Notes under the pieces: generated by a model | The model's input: only the letters and a program-made list of their open reading frames with translations | Told to the model about the DNA's origin: nothing | Database searches by the model: none | Made by a program: the position numbers and the translations under genes | In this document: positions 26,171-35,014 of the stretch, piece by piece | How positions within the stretch are numbered: position 1 is the first letter of the stretch | Layout of the letters: each line of letters begins with the position of its first letter | NCBI GenBank assembly: GCA_022822305.1 | Contig: JAJEBY010000016.1 | Coordinates: 930,001-994,000, forward strand | Source of the DNA: Anaerolineae bacterium | GTDB taxonomy: Bacteria; Chloroflexota; Anaerolineae; Aggregatilineales; Phototrophicaceae | DNA: 64,000 bases | Reading direction: 5' to 3'

Positions 26171-29146
26171 ATGTCTGAAACCTACCAACAGGACGTCGAA
26201 CAAGTCCTGGAATCGCTTGGCGTGGAGCGGGCGATTGGTCTTGCGGACAGTGAGGTCATCGAGCGACAGACTCGCTATGGCCTGAATGTTTTGCCCTCTG
26301 ACGATGGCATCAACTGGATTCAGTTGGTTCTCGGTCAATTCACTGATGTCATGGTCCTCATTCTCATCGTCGCCGCCATCATATCCGCGGCCCTGGGCGA
26401 GGCGACCGATGTGATCGTTATCCTGGCCATCGTGGTATTGAACGCCATTTTGGGCATCTACCAAGAGTATCAGGCGGAGCAGGCCCTGGCAGCATTGAGC
26501 CGTCTGCAAGTGCCGCAGGTGCGGACGCGACGCGCCGGCCAGGTGCACGAAATCAGCGCCGAGGAATTAGTGCCTGGTGATATCGTCTTGATCGAAGAAG
26601 GCGATCGCATCCCGGCGGACGGTCGCCTAATCGATGTGATCAACCTGCAAATCGAGGAAGCCGTGCTGACCGGCGAATCGATCCCCGTGAGCAAAGAAAC
26701 CGGCGCAGTTGTTTCCAACGAGAAAGTCGCCGTTGGCGATCAAATCAATATGGCCTTCATGGGCACAGCGGTCAATTACGGTCGCGGCGAAATGGTGGTG
26801 ACGACCACCGGACTCAACACCGAGATTGGTCATATCGCGGCGCTGCTGCTGCAGGTTGAAGAGGGCATTACCCCCTTGCAGCGGCGACTCAATCAGTTGG
26901 GGCGAATTCTGGCGACAGCCGCTCTGCTGGTCGTCGCTATCGTTTTTGTTGTTGGCTTCGCCGTGCAAGGCATACCCGCCGACCAGATGTTTCTGATCGC
27001 AGTGAGCTTGGCTGTGGCCGCTGTACCGGAGGGACTGCCCGCGCTGGTGACTATCGGACTTTCACTGGGCGCCAATCGCATGGTAAAGCGCAACGCCCTT
27101 ATCCGGCGATTGCCCGCGGTGGAAACCCTGGGTTCCGTGAGCGTCATCTGTTCCGACAAAACGGGCACCCTGACTCGCAACGAAATGACCGCGATGTATC
27201 TGGTCTTGCCCAATTATGATGACATTAAAGTCGAAGGCACCGGATATGTGCCTGAAGGGAAATTGGTCTACCGAGGCGCATTGAATCCGCAGCGCGCGGG
27301 CCAGGAGGTCGCTGTCGACAATGACGACCTGGTGTTGCGTTTCCTGAGCGCGATGGCGCTTTCGACCAACGCTTATCTGGAAGAAGAAGAGGCGGGCAAC
27401 CGTTACAAGGTGGTCGGCGACAACACGGAAGCGGCGCTATTGGTGGCGGCGCAAAAGGCGGGTTTGAGCCGTGACGGGCTGGAAACGGAAATGCCGCGCG
27501 TTGCCGAACTGCCCTTCGGCAGCGATCGCAAAGCGATGACCACCGTGCATTCGATCGCGGGTGAAAACGGCAAACGGCTCTTCCCGGATACGAGCGCCAT
27601 CGCCATAACCAAAGGCGCGCCCGACAATCTCATTGAGTGGGCAAGCGCAGAAATCACTGCGGATGGTGTCTCGCCGATTACCGCCGACCGCCGACGCGAA
27701 TGGCAAGACCGCATTGATGCCATGGCCAACGATGGATTGCGAATCCTGGGAATCGCCTATCGGCCGCTGGAGCATGTCCCGCATGAGATCACCTGGGAAA
27801 TCGAACGCGATCTGACCTTCATCGGGCTGATTGGCATTTTGGATCCGGCGCGGCCGGAAGCCACCCTGGCGGTACAGAAGGCGCGCGAAGCCGGCATCCG
27901 CACCATCATGATCACCGGCGACCACGCGTTAACAGCCGAAGCCATCGCACGGGACCTGGGTATCATAAGCGCCGAGCAACGGGCAGTGACCGGAATCCAG
28001 CTGGAGTCCATGAGCGACGAGCAGTTGAAAACCGTCGCCCAAAACACGGATTGCTTCGCTCGGGTTTCGCCGACGCATAAGCTGCAACTGGTGCAGACAC
28101 TTCGCAACGCGGATAACATTGTGGCCATGACCGGAGACGGCGTCAACGATGCGCCGGCGCTAAAGCAAGCGGATATTGGCGTCGCTATGGGCATAACCGG
28201 AGCGGATGTGACCAAGAGCGCCGCCGAAATGATCCTGACTGACGACAATTATCGTTCGATAGTCTCCGCGATTGAAGAAGGACGCGCGATATACGACAAC
28301 ATCAAAAAATTCATCAAATATATGCTGAGTTCCAATGTCGGCGAGATCCTGGTCATGTTCGTCGCGCTATTGATCAATCTGCCGATTCCGTTGCTGGCCA
28401 TCCAGATTCTCTGGATCAATCTGGTCACGGATGGCTTGCCCGCCATCGCGCTGGGATTTGAACCGGCTGAACCCGATGTGATGCAGCGGAAGCCGCGTCC
28501 CATAAACGAAAGTATCTTCGCCCACGGCACCGGTTGGTACATCCTCTGGGTCGGCGTTCTCATCGCCGCCCTTACCTTGGGCGCCTACGCCTGGGCTTAC
28601 GTAGACATTGGCTTGGATCCCCGCAGCCCGTCACTTGGCTTGGAAATGCTGGATAGACCGGCGATGGTCGAGTTGGCCGGTGAAGAGGCGGTGCCGCAAG
28701 ACTGGGACAACTGGACGGATCAGCAGCAAGTCGCCTTCCTGGGCGAGGCAGTGGACGAAGCCGGCGCGCAATTCCTGGAGCATGAAGGAGACGACACCAG
28801 CGGAGATCCGGGACGCGAACTGCTGAACTTGGTCGAGCGAGTGCCTAGGACGATGGCATTCACCGTGCTGGCATTTGCCCAGATGTTTCAAGTGATGGCG
28901 ATCCACGCCGGCGACGGCACATCCTTCTTCCGCGCTGGATTCAAGGGCAATCACTTGCTGTTTCTGGCAGTTTTGTCCACATTCGTGCTGCAGCTAATCG
29001 TAGTCTTCGTGCCTTTCGTTCAAACGCTTTTTGATACGCGCAGCCTGAATCTGACGCAGATGGCGACTGGCTGCGCCATCGCCTCACTCGTCTTGTTCGC
29101 TGTCGAATTTGAGAAGCTAATCGTACGCCGCCGTCAGCGGAATTGA
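26171..29146 (+). CDS. Cation-transporting P-type ATPase, P2A/Ca2+ type
   Basis: A 991-residue ion pump. The actuator loop has LTGESIPVSK, the phosphorylated residue is Asp329 in CSDKTGTLTRNEMT, and the hinge is MTGDGVNDAPALKQADIG. The M4 PEGLPALV and M6 NLVTDGLPA motifs are those of SERCA/PMR1-like Ca2+ pumps. An N-terminal cation ATPase domain precedes M1. The M7-M8 loop (about residues 810-885, starting after AYAWAYVDIGLDP) is long and very acidic, making the protein larger than most relatives. It probably exports Ca2+ or Mn2+. GGGAG lies six bases before the ATG. Confidence 0.93.
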   Translation: MSETYQQDVEQVLESLGVERAIGLADSEVIERQTRYGLNVLPSDDGINWIQLVLGQFTDVMVLILIVAAIISAALGEATDVIVILAIVVLNAILGIYQEYQAEQALAALSRLQVPQVRTRRAGQVHEISAEELVPGDIVLIEEGDRIPADGRLIDVINLQIEEAVLTGESIPVSKETGAVVSNEKVAVGDQINMAFMGTAVNYGRGEMVVTTTGLNTEIGHIAALLLQVEEGITPLQRRLNQLGRILATAALLVVAIVFVVGFAVQGIPADQMFLIAVSLAVAAVPEGLPALVTIGLSLGANRMVKRNALIRRLPAVETLGSVSVICSDKTGTLTRNEMTAMYLVLPNYDDIKVEGTGYVPEGKLVYRGALNPQRAGQEVAVDNDDLVLRFLSAMALSTNAYLEEEEAGNRYKVVGDNTEAALLVAAQKAGLSRDGLETEMPRVAELPFGSDRKAMTTVHSIAGENGKRLFPDTSAIAITKGAPDNLIEWASAEITADGVSPITADRRREWQDRIDAMANDGLRILGIAYRPLEHVPHEITWEIERDLTFIGLIGILDPARPEATLAVQKAREAGIRTIMITGDHALTAEAIARDLGIISAEQRAVTGIQLESMSDEQLKTVAQNTDCFARVSPTHKLQLVQTLRNADNIVAMTGDGVNDAPALKQADIGVAMGITGADVTKSAAEMILTDDNYRSIVSAIEEGRAIYDNIKKFIKYMLSSNVGEILVMFVALLINLPIPLLAIQILWINLVTDGLPAIALGFEPAEPDVMQRKPRPINESIFAHGTGWYILWVGVLIAALTLGAYAWAYVDIGLDPRSPSLGLEMLDRPAMVELAGEEAVPQDWDNWTDQQQVAFLGEAVDEAGAQFLEHEGDDTSGDPGRELLNLVERVPRTMAFTVLAFAQMFQVMAIHAGDGTSFFRAGFKGNHLLFLAVLSTFVLQLIVVFVPFVQTLFDTRSLNLTQMATGCAIASLVLFAVEFEKLIVRRRQRN

Positions 29147-29197
29147 GCCATACAGACGCTATAGACTGCCGTTTGCAACCGCTCGCGGGGTACGGGA

Positions 29198-30916
29198 TTA
29201 GCCGTTGAGGACGTACCCCAGTTCGACCAGCTTGTCTATTACCAGCCGCGCATTGTCTTCGGGTGTCGTGCCCTCAGCGGTCAAGACAAATTCGGGATTG
29301 AGCGGCGGCTCATACGGATCGTCGATGCCGGTGAATCCCTTGATTTCGCCGCGGCGCGCCTTGGCATACAGTCCCTTGACATCGTGCGCCTCAACGTATT
29401 CGAGCGGCGTCGCCATGTGGATTTCCATGAAGCCGTCACCGACCATGTTGCGCGCGTTTTCGCGCGTCGCCCGATAGGGACTGATGGCCGCGCAAACGAC
29501 CATGCCGCCATGCCTCACGATTTCGCTGGCCACATATCCGATTCGCCGGATATTGGTATCGCGATCTTCTTTGCTGAATCCCAATCCCTTGGACAAATGC
29601 GTGCGCACCACATCGCCATCGAGCACGGTCACATTGCGCCCTTTTTCCAGCAGCAAGTTGACAATGCATTCCGCGGTCGTCGACTTGCCGGAGCCGCTCA
29701 GTCCAGTGAACCAAAGACATACGCCGCGACGGTGTCGCGAGGGATAACTGTCCGCAAGGATGTGCGCTACTTCCGGCCGCGAGAACCAACGCGGCAACGG
29801 CACGCCTTTGCCAAGGTAGTCTTCGCGCACTTGCGTGCCGGAGATTTTACGAACTTTGGCGTCCGCCGGCAGTCTGGAACTCTCCTCATAACGGTCTTCG
29901 TCCTCCAGATAGACCATTTCCGTGAATGGAACCGGTTTAACGCCGAGCTCCTCCGCATGCGCCATCACCAGATCTTGCGCGTCATAGGGACCATAGAATG
30001 GATTGCCCTGCGAGTCTGGACCTGGTCCGGCGTGATCTCGCCCTACGATCAAATGATTGGCGCCATAATTGCGCCGGATAATCGCGTGCCAGACGGCCTC
30101 GCGCGGGCCGCCCATGCGCATCGCCAATGGCAGCAGCGAAAGCAAGCTGCGATCTGTTTCATAGTAGTTATCGATCAGCGCCTTGTAGACGCGCACCCGC
30201 GTATAGTGATCGACATCGCCCGGTTGCGTCATGCCGACAACCGGGTGCAGCATCAGCACGCCATCAACCGCGGCCGCGGCCCGTTTCGTCAAGGCTTCAT
30301 GAACGCGATGCAGCGGATTGCGCGTTTGAAACGCCACGACATTTTCGTGTCCGTAAAACTCCAGGACGGCGCGAGTTTCGGCGGGCGTTCGGCGGAGTTC
30401 GGCGAAATCCGGATGGTGAGGCAGCTGCAATACTTCTAGTCGACCGGCGATATTCAACTTGCCCCAGCGATGCATTTCCGCGACGATCGGATGACGGGTA
30501 TCATTCTTGCCGAAGACTTTGGTCGCCGTTTCTTCCAAGTCCCACGCGTAGACTTCGTCGATATGCTGAATCGCCAGGATGTTGTTCCTGCGATCGCGCA
30601 AGGCTACGACATTGCCGACCGCAATCGCGTCATTGGGCTCGACCGGCAAGGTAATCGGTATGGGAAACAGCGTGCCGTCCGTGAGACGCATGGTATCCAG
30701 TACGCTTTGGAAGTCCGCCTGACCCATGAATCCGCACAGCGGCGAAAACGCCCCAACTGCCAGTAACTCCAGATCGCATTCAACGCGCGCGCTCACCTGC
30801 ACCGACGGCAGATTGCCCGCAAATTCCATCTTCGCTTCCAATTCATCGGATGCCGCAAGCAGGTTGACCAACCTGCCCCCATACGGCGCGATCAACTCGG
30901 TTTTGACCTGAATCAT
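29198..30916 (-). CDS. Bifunctional ATP sulfurylase / APS kinase
   Basis: A 572-residue enzyme for sulfate activation: sulfate to APS, then APS to PAPS. The N-terminal ATP sulfurylase (to about residue 385) has QTRNPLHRVH at 197-206 and GRDHAGPG at 292-299. The C-terminal APS kinase has the P-loop GLSGSGKST at 405-413 and DGDVVRTHLSKGLGFS. The order sulfurylase-kinase is that of the fungal-like and Aquifex-type fusions. ATG at 30916 is chosen because GGAG lies just ahead of it, inside the alternative start at 30928. It supplies reduced-sulfur pathways and so connects with the sulfur-carrier operon at 18620-20704. Confidence 0.93.
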   Translation of the reverse strand: MIQVKTELIAPYGGRLVNLLAASDELEAKMEFAGNLPSVQVSARVECDLELLAVGAFSPLCGFMGQADFQSVLDTMRLTDGTLFPIPITLPVEPNDAIAVGNVVALRDRRNNILAIQHIDEVYAWDLEETATKVFGKNDTRHPIVAEMHRWGKLNIAGRLEVLQLPHHPDFAELRRTPAETRAVLEFYGHENVVAFQTRNPLHRVHEALTKRAAAAVDGVLMLHPVVGMTQPGDVDHYTRVRVYKALIDNYYETDRSLLSLLPLAMRMGGPREAVWHAIIRRNYGANHLIVGRDHAGPGPDSQGNPFYGPYDAQDLVMAHAEELGVKPVPFTEMVYLEDEDRYEESSRLPADAKVRKISGTQVREDYLGKGVPLPRWFSRPEVAHILADSYPSRHRRGVCLWFTGLSGSGKSTTAECIVNLLLEKGRNVTVLDGDVVRTHLSKGLGFSKEDRDTNIRRIGYVASEIVRHGGMVVCAAISPYRATRENARNMVGDGFMEIHMATPLEYVEAHDVKGLYAKARRGEIKGFTGIDDPYEPPLNPEFVLTAEGTTPEDNARLVIDKLVELGYVLNG

Positions 30917-30945
30917 GAACTGCTCCATCTATTCTTGATGCGAGA

Positions 30946-30978
30946 CGCCGTCCTCCGGGCTCGGAGGACAAAACGGCG
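30946..30978 (-). promoter_or_regulatory. Leader hairpin of the sulfate-activation gene
   Basis: GTCCTCCG (30950-30957) and CGGAGGAC (30962-30969) form a perfect 8-bp stem with a 4-base loop. CGCCG and CGGCG outside it (30946-30950 and 30974-30978) could extend it past a bulge. It lies about 34 bases upstream of the start. No U run follows on the minus strand, so it is more likely an RNA-stability or control element, or part of a tatC terminator, than a classical attenuator. Confidence 0.4.
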
Positions 30979-30980
30979 CT

Positions 30981-30989
30981 ATTTTAGCA
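30981..30989 (-). promoter_or_regulatory. Possible extended -10 box for the sulfate-activation gene
   Basis: The minus strand reads TGCTAAAAT, an extended -10 pattern. Transcription would begin around 30973, directly before the leader hairpin. No good -35 box was seen. Confidence 0.35.
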
Positions 30990-31018
30990 CAGCGAAGGAT
31001 CTTGTGTTAGCGGAAAGC

Positions 31019-31798
31019 TTAGGCGTCTCGGTCAATTCCGGTCAAACGGCGCCCGAAATAAACCAGCACGATGCTCAGTGCGTAAAGTGTCAACAGCGGC
31101 GCCATAACCAAAAACATATTGACCGGGTCGATTGTCGGCGTGATTAGCGCGGCTGCAATCGACGCTCCAATGACCGCCACCCGCCAGTGTCGAATCAAAG
31201 TGGCGGCACTGACGAAGCCCAGCAGGGATACGATGAAGAACACTAACGGGGTCTGGAAAGCCACGCCCATCCAGAAGATCAAAGACGTGACAAAGCTCAA
31301 ATAAAGATCGGCCGTCCATTCAGGCTCGAATATGTCGGGCTGGAAACCCTCCAGGAAACCCAATGCCGGAGGCAAAAGCACATACCACGAGAATACCGTA
31401 CCAATCAGAAACAAGACCGTGGTCGCCGGAATCGAGGCCAGCACGTAGCGTTTCTCTTTTCGCGTCAGGCCCGGCAATATGAACATCATCAGCTGATAGG
31501 TCACCATGGGAACGGACAAAATCCCGCCGATCATCAGCGCGACGCGGAAATAGACGATGATTGTTCCGGTCGGATCGAGAATGGTCAGTTCGCAATTGTC
31601 GACGCTGGGAATGCGGCAGAATGGTTCGCGCAGGATGTTGAGGGCGTGATCAGCGATGAAGAATCCAACCGCCGTACCGATAACCAGCGAGATCACCGCC
31701 CGCGTCAGACGATGGCGCAGTTCATCCAGATGTTCAAAGAACCCCATTCGGAGTTCATGACCATCGTCAAACGCCTCGAGCTCAGTTGTTTCCGCCAC
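31019..31798 (-). CDS. tatC: Sec-independent translocase subunit TatC
   Basis: A 259-residue polytopic membrane protein with six helices, the receptor for twin-arginine signal peptides. The N-terminal FFEHLDELRHRL block contains the conserved acidic and arginine residues of TatC, and the central PGLTRKEKRYV loop is typical. It follows the TatA/B gene after eight bases, and that gene overlaps nusB, so nusB-tatB-tatC form one transcript. Confidence 0.94.
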   Translation of the reverse strand: MAETTELEAFDDGHELRMGFFEHLDELRHRLTRAVISLVIGTAVGFFIADHALNILREPFCRIPSVDNCELTILDPTGTIIVYFRVALMIGGILSVPMVTYQLMMFILPGLTRKEKRYVLASIPATTVLFLIGTVFSWYVLLPPALGFLEGFQPDIFEPEWTADLYLSFVTSLIFWMGVAFQTPLVFFIVSLLGFVSAATLIRHWRVAVIGASIAAALITPTIDPVNMFLVMAPLLTLYALSIVLVYFGRRLTGIDRDA

Positions 31799-31806
31799 GT
31801 CAAACT

Positions 31807-32397
31807 CTACTCATCCGGAGCTGTTGCAGACCACGTTCCGAGGTCGACGGATTTGCCATTGGCATTGGAGTTGCTTTCGGCCGCTGCCGGGCCACTGCTC
31901 CAACTGCCCAGATTCTGCGTGCTGGTCTCCGTTGCTTTCGCCGCTGACTCCGGCGTCTTGGGCTTGTCAACTTCAGAAGTAGTCCCAGGTGTTGGTCGCT
32001 TGGCCGCCCCCGCAGCGACAGCCTTGTTCGTGACATTGCCCGTCGCTGTCGGTTTCTTGTCCTGCAGCGTGTCACTCAGCTCCTTGAAGGTATCCATATC
32101 TTTCTTGACTTCATCAATCGATTGCTGGACCGGATTCGTCACCGGTTTGACGGCATCGGCGATCGCTCGGTTGAGATTCTGGCGGGTTGGCGGTTCTTTG
32201 GGCAAGGTGATGTCGACGCCCGCTTCGTCAAATTCCTTCTGAACCAGGTCCACCGTCTGCGACCACATCTTGCGGAATTTGGACACATACGTGCCCATAA
32301 CGTATGACCAATGAATCATGCGTTTTGGCCCGGCAAAAACCAGCATGATGACGAGTATGGCGATTATTTCCGCGCCGCCGACCCCGAAGAAATTCAT
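31807..32397 (-). CDS. TatA/TatB family translocase protein
   Basis: A 196-residue protein with one N-terminal helix (GAEIIAILVIMLVFAGPKR), the FAGP/FGP hinge, an amphipathic helix and a long, probably disordered Ser/Thr/Ala/Pro-rich tail. The length and the tail favour TatB over TatA; with only one such gene next to tatC it may serve both roles. Its ATG overlaps the nusB stop (ATGA). Confidence 0.88.
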   Translation of the reverse strand: MNFFGVGGAEIIAILVIMLVFAGPKRMIHWSYVMGTYVSKFRKMWSQTVDLVQKEFDEAGVDITLPKEPPTRQNLNRAIADAVKPVTNPVQQSIDEVKKDMDTFKELSDTLQDKKPTATGNVTNKAVAAGAAKRPTPGTTSEVDKPKTPESAAKATETSTQNLGSWSSGPAAAESNSNANGKSVDLGTWSATAPDE

Positions 32398-32942
32398 TGC
32401 GCGTCTCGCTCTTGATTAACCACGGGCAAAGCGATCGCCGGGTCCGACGTCATTGTTCCCAGCACCCCGTGGACAAAACTGTGCGAGTTTTCGGCGCCGA
32501 ATAGCTGCGCCAGATGCACCGCCTCGTTAATGATCACGGGCACCGGCGTATTCCGCTCTTGCAGAAGAAACTCGAAGACCCCGATACGCAGGATGTTGCG
32601 ATCGACGATCGCCACTTGATCCACCGGCCACTCGGGCGCGTAGCGCTGAATGAGCGCGTCAATTGCTTCCCGGTGCGCGTAAACGCCCACAACAATCCGG
32701 CGGATGAATTGGCGTACCTTGTACGCTTCCGGACGTTCCTGAATATGGGCATTGACAACACTGGCCACCGGATGATCCGTCGTATCCAGCTCGTAAAGAA
32801 TCTGCAAACAAGCGCGGCGCGCGACCGACCTGTCTGCGGAATTCTGCGCCGGCTCAACGATAACCGACGTTATCGAATCCTGGTCGGGATCGAAGTCCTC
32901 AAGGTCAAATGGATACGTGTCTATCCGCCCAGTTGCTTGCAA
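32394..32942 (-). CDS. nusB: Transcription antitermination factor NusB
   Basis: A 182-residue helical RNA-binding protein of the rRNA antitermination complex. The NusB fold starts at ARRACLQILYELD (about residue 41) and includes VDRNILRIGVFEFL and PVPVIINEAVHLAQLFG. The N-terminal 35-40 residues are an acidic extension beyond the usual protein. No ATG or GTG is available in that stretch, so the start is taken as TTG at 32942, preceded by GAGAGTGCGGA. Its stop overlaps the TatA/B start. Confidence 0.9.
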   Translation of the reverse strand: MQATGRIDTYPFDLEDFDPDQDSITSVIVEPAQNSADRSVARRACLQILYELDTTDHPVASVVNAHIQERPEAYKVRQFIRRIVVGVYAHREAIDALIQRYAPEWPVDQVAIVDRNILRIGVFEFLLQERNTPVPVIINEAVHLAQLFGAENSHSFVHGVLGTMTSDPAIALPVVNQERDAQ

Positions 32943-33182
32943 TCCGCACTCTCGAATCCAACCATCACTACAGCTATAGTCTAGCGCAAACGGCAGAGTT
33001 TATCTATGCGCAAGCCAAATTCGCGACAAATGATTCGGCGCCAAATCGCGCGACAATCATCACGCCCGCGTCAATTGGGCCGACAGCAAACCTGTACCGA
33101 TATGCAAGCCAAGTCTACAATAGTGGCTGGCGGACGAACCGACAAACCCTGCATACGCTAGCCGCTCGAAAAGGATAAACAC

Positions 33183-34085
33183 GTGCTGGCCCGACCTTTG
33201 AACGACAATGCCGATGCGCTGGTGGTCAGTGGCATAAGCAAGTACTTTCATCTGCCGCAGCCGCCAATCTGGAAGCGCCTGCTCGGTTTGAAGTCAGATT
33301 CGCCGTTGACAGACGACGCCAAGCCCTCGAAGGCGGGCGTCAAGCAGCCAGTCGTCGCCATCGACAACGTTTCCTTCAAGATCAGACGGGGCGAGATCTT
33401 CGGCGTTCTGGGACCCAACGGATCCGGCAAGTCTACGCTCATCCGTTTGATATCGACCTTGTTGAAAGCCGACGCCGGCGAGGCCGAAATCTTCGGCATC
33501 AATGTGGCGAAAGACGAAATGGCGGTCAAACGTTTGATCAGCCGCGTGTCAGTCGATGCCGCCTTCTTCAAGAAACTCAGCCCGATTGAAAACCTGCTCT
33601 ATGGCGCGCGTCTCTATGGCGTGACCGGTCCCGAGGCCAAAGTGAAAGCCTACGAAATCCTGGGACGGCTGGGGGTCGAGAAGTCGAAATTTAACGAACC
33701 CATGGAAGAAATGAGTCGTGGCATGCAGCAGAAAGTCGCCGTCGCGCGGGCATTCCTGACCTCACCCATCCTGCTGCTGCTCGACGAACCCACCACCGGT
33801 CTCGATCCGCGCTCCAAGCGGGAAGTTCACGCATTCATCGAAGAATTGCGCGATGCTCACGACGCCACCATTTTGATCACAACGCACGATATGGACGAAG
33901 CTGATCTGCTCTGCGACCGCGTTGCCGTCATTCACCGGGGCAAACTAGTGGCGCAAGACACGCCCGACAATCTCAAGCGCAGCATTTCTCACAACGGCAA
34001 TCTGCCCACGCTGGAAGAGGTATTCATGACCCTGACAGGCGAACAGCTGGTTGACGACGCTGAGCCGGGCTCCAACGCCATATAG
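33183..34085 (+). CDS. ABC-2 exporter ATP-binding protein
   Basis: A 300-residue nucleotide-binding subunit. It has an extra 60-residue lead before the core, Walker A GPNGSGKS (77-84), a signature region MSRGMQQKVAVAR in place of LSGGQ, and Walker B LLLLDEPTTGLDP. The family is that of daunorubicin/Nod-type exporters. The start is GTG, with AAGGA at a good distance. The permease gene follows after 17 bases. The substrate could be a lipid, polysaccharide or drug. Confidence 0.92.
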   Translation: MLARPLNDNADALVVSGISKYFHLPQPPIWKRLLGLKSDSPLTDDAKPSKAGVKQPVVAIDNVSFKIRRGEIFGVLGPNGSGKSTLIRLISTLLKADAGEAEIFGINVAKDEMAVKRLISRVSVDAAFFKKLSPIENLLYGARLYGVTGPEAKVKAYEILGRLGVEKSKFNEPMEEMSRGMQQKVAVARAFLTSPILLLLDEPTTGLDPRSKREVHAFIEELRDAHDATILITTHDMDEADLLCDRVAVIHRGKLVAQDTPDNLKRSISHNGNLPTLEEVFMTLTGEQLVDDAEPGSNAI

Positions 34086-34102
34086 CCGGGAAGGCCACAA
34101 TC

Positions 34103-34957
34103 ATGCGGAGAATCTTGCATCGCGGTATCGCGACGCTGCGCCTGGACGCGCTCCAAACTTACGCGTTTCTGGCGCGAAACTGGCATTTGACCAAACGCTA
34201 CTGGGGCTGGGAAGTGGTCTGGTTCTTCTATTCACTGACCAGCGGTCTCGCGGTTGTCTTCATCGCTCAAGGCGCGGAGGCGCTGACCGGCGCTTCGGTA
34301 GATTTTGATGTCCAATACCTGACGATGTACCTGATCATCGGCACCTTGGTCTGGCGTTATCTGGCCAGCATCTTCATATTGACCAGCGAAGTTATCGCCT
34401 GGGAGCGCTGGGAAGGCACGATTGAGTACACGCTTATGGCGCCCGTGCGGCGCTGGGTGCATCTCGTCGGCCAGACTTGCTACTCGCTCATCTACGGTCT
34501 GATTACGTCGCTGATCATCGCCGTAGCAATGGCGCTGTTCTTTGAGCTAGATCTGTCAGGCGCCAATCTGGCCGGCGCGGCCGCGGTTATCCTCGCCGGC
34601 AGCCTCTCCTTGATTTCCATAGGCATCATCGCCAGCATCCTTCCCCTGCTCTATCCGGAGCGAGGCGCCCAAATGACAAACGTCATTGAAGCGTCGTTCC
34701 TGCTGATTTCGGGCGTATACTATCCGATCTCCGTTCTGCCGGAATGGATGCAGACGATAGCCATTTTCTCGCCGGTGACATACGTGCTGGACGGCACGCG
34801 GGCGGCGATCCTTGATGGCAGCAGCGTCTCGGCGCTTATGCAGTACATTGTTCCGCTGCTCATACTTGGCGTGGTATTGCTGCCGATCGGGATTCGCGCT
34901 TTTTCCGCGGCGGAGAACTATGCCAAGCGCACCGGCAGGCTCAAGCGCGTCGGTTAG
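34103..34957 (+). CDS. ABC-2 type exporter permease
   Basis: A 284-residue membrane protein with six helices, forming an exporter with the preceding ATPase. The pattern of an N-terminal cytoplasmic helix (ALQTYAFLARNWHLTKRYWGWE), WERWEGTIEYTLMAPV and the GVYYPISVLPEWMQ segment before the last helices is typical of the ABC2_membrane family. It ends convergently with anmK 57 bases on. Confidence 0.9.
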   Translation: MRRILHRGIATLRLDALQTYAFLARNWHLTKRYWGWEVVWFFYSLTSGLAVVFIAQGAEALTGASVDFDVQYLTMYLIIGTLVWRYLASIFILTSEVIAWERWEGTIEYTLMAPVRRWVHLVGQTCYSLIYGLITSLIIAVAMALFFELDLSGANLAGAAAVILAGSLSLISIGIIASILPLLYPERGAQMTNVIEASFLLISGVYYPISVLPEWMQTIAIFSPVTYVLDGTRAAILDGSSVSALMQYIVPLLILGVVLLPIGIRAFSAAENYAKRTGRLKRVG

Positions 34958-35014
34958 GTTCCTAGCGAGCTGGTATACAAACGTCTGGAGCTGGCAGCCC
35001 GATGGCGCCAGCAA

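Noticed and set aside
29384-30439. 351-codon plus-strand frame inside the ATP sulfurylase/APS kinase gene
   Set aside because: It is antisense to a well-supported gene and has no recognisable content.
32909-33178. 89-codon frame between nusB and the ABC exporter
   Set aside because: It overlaps the nusB start on the other strand, has no ribosome binding site and looks like no known protein.
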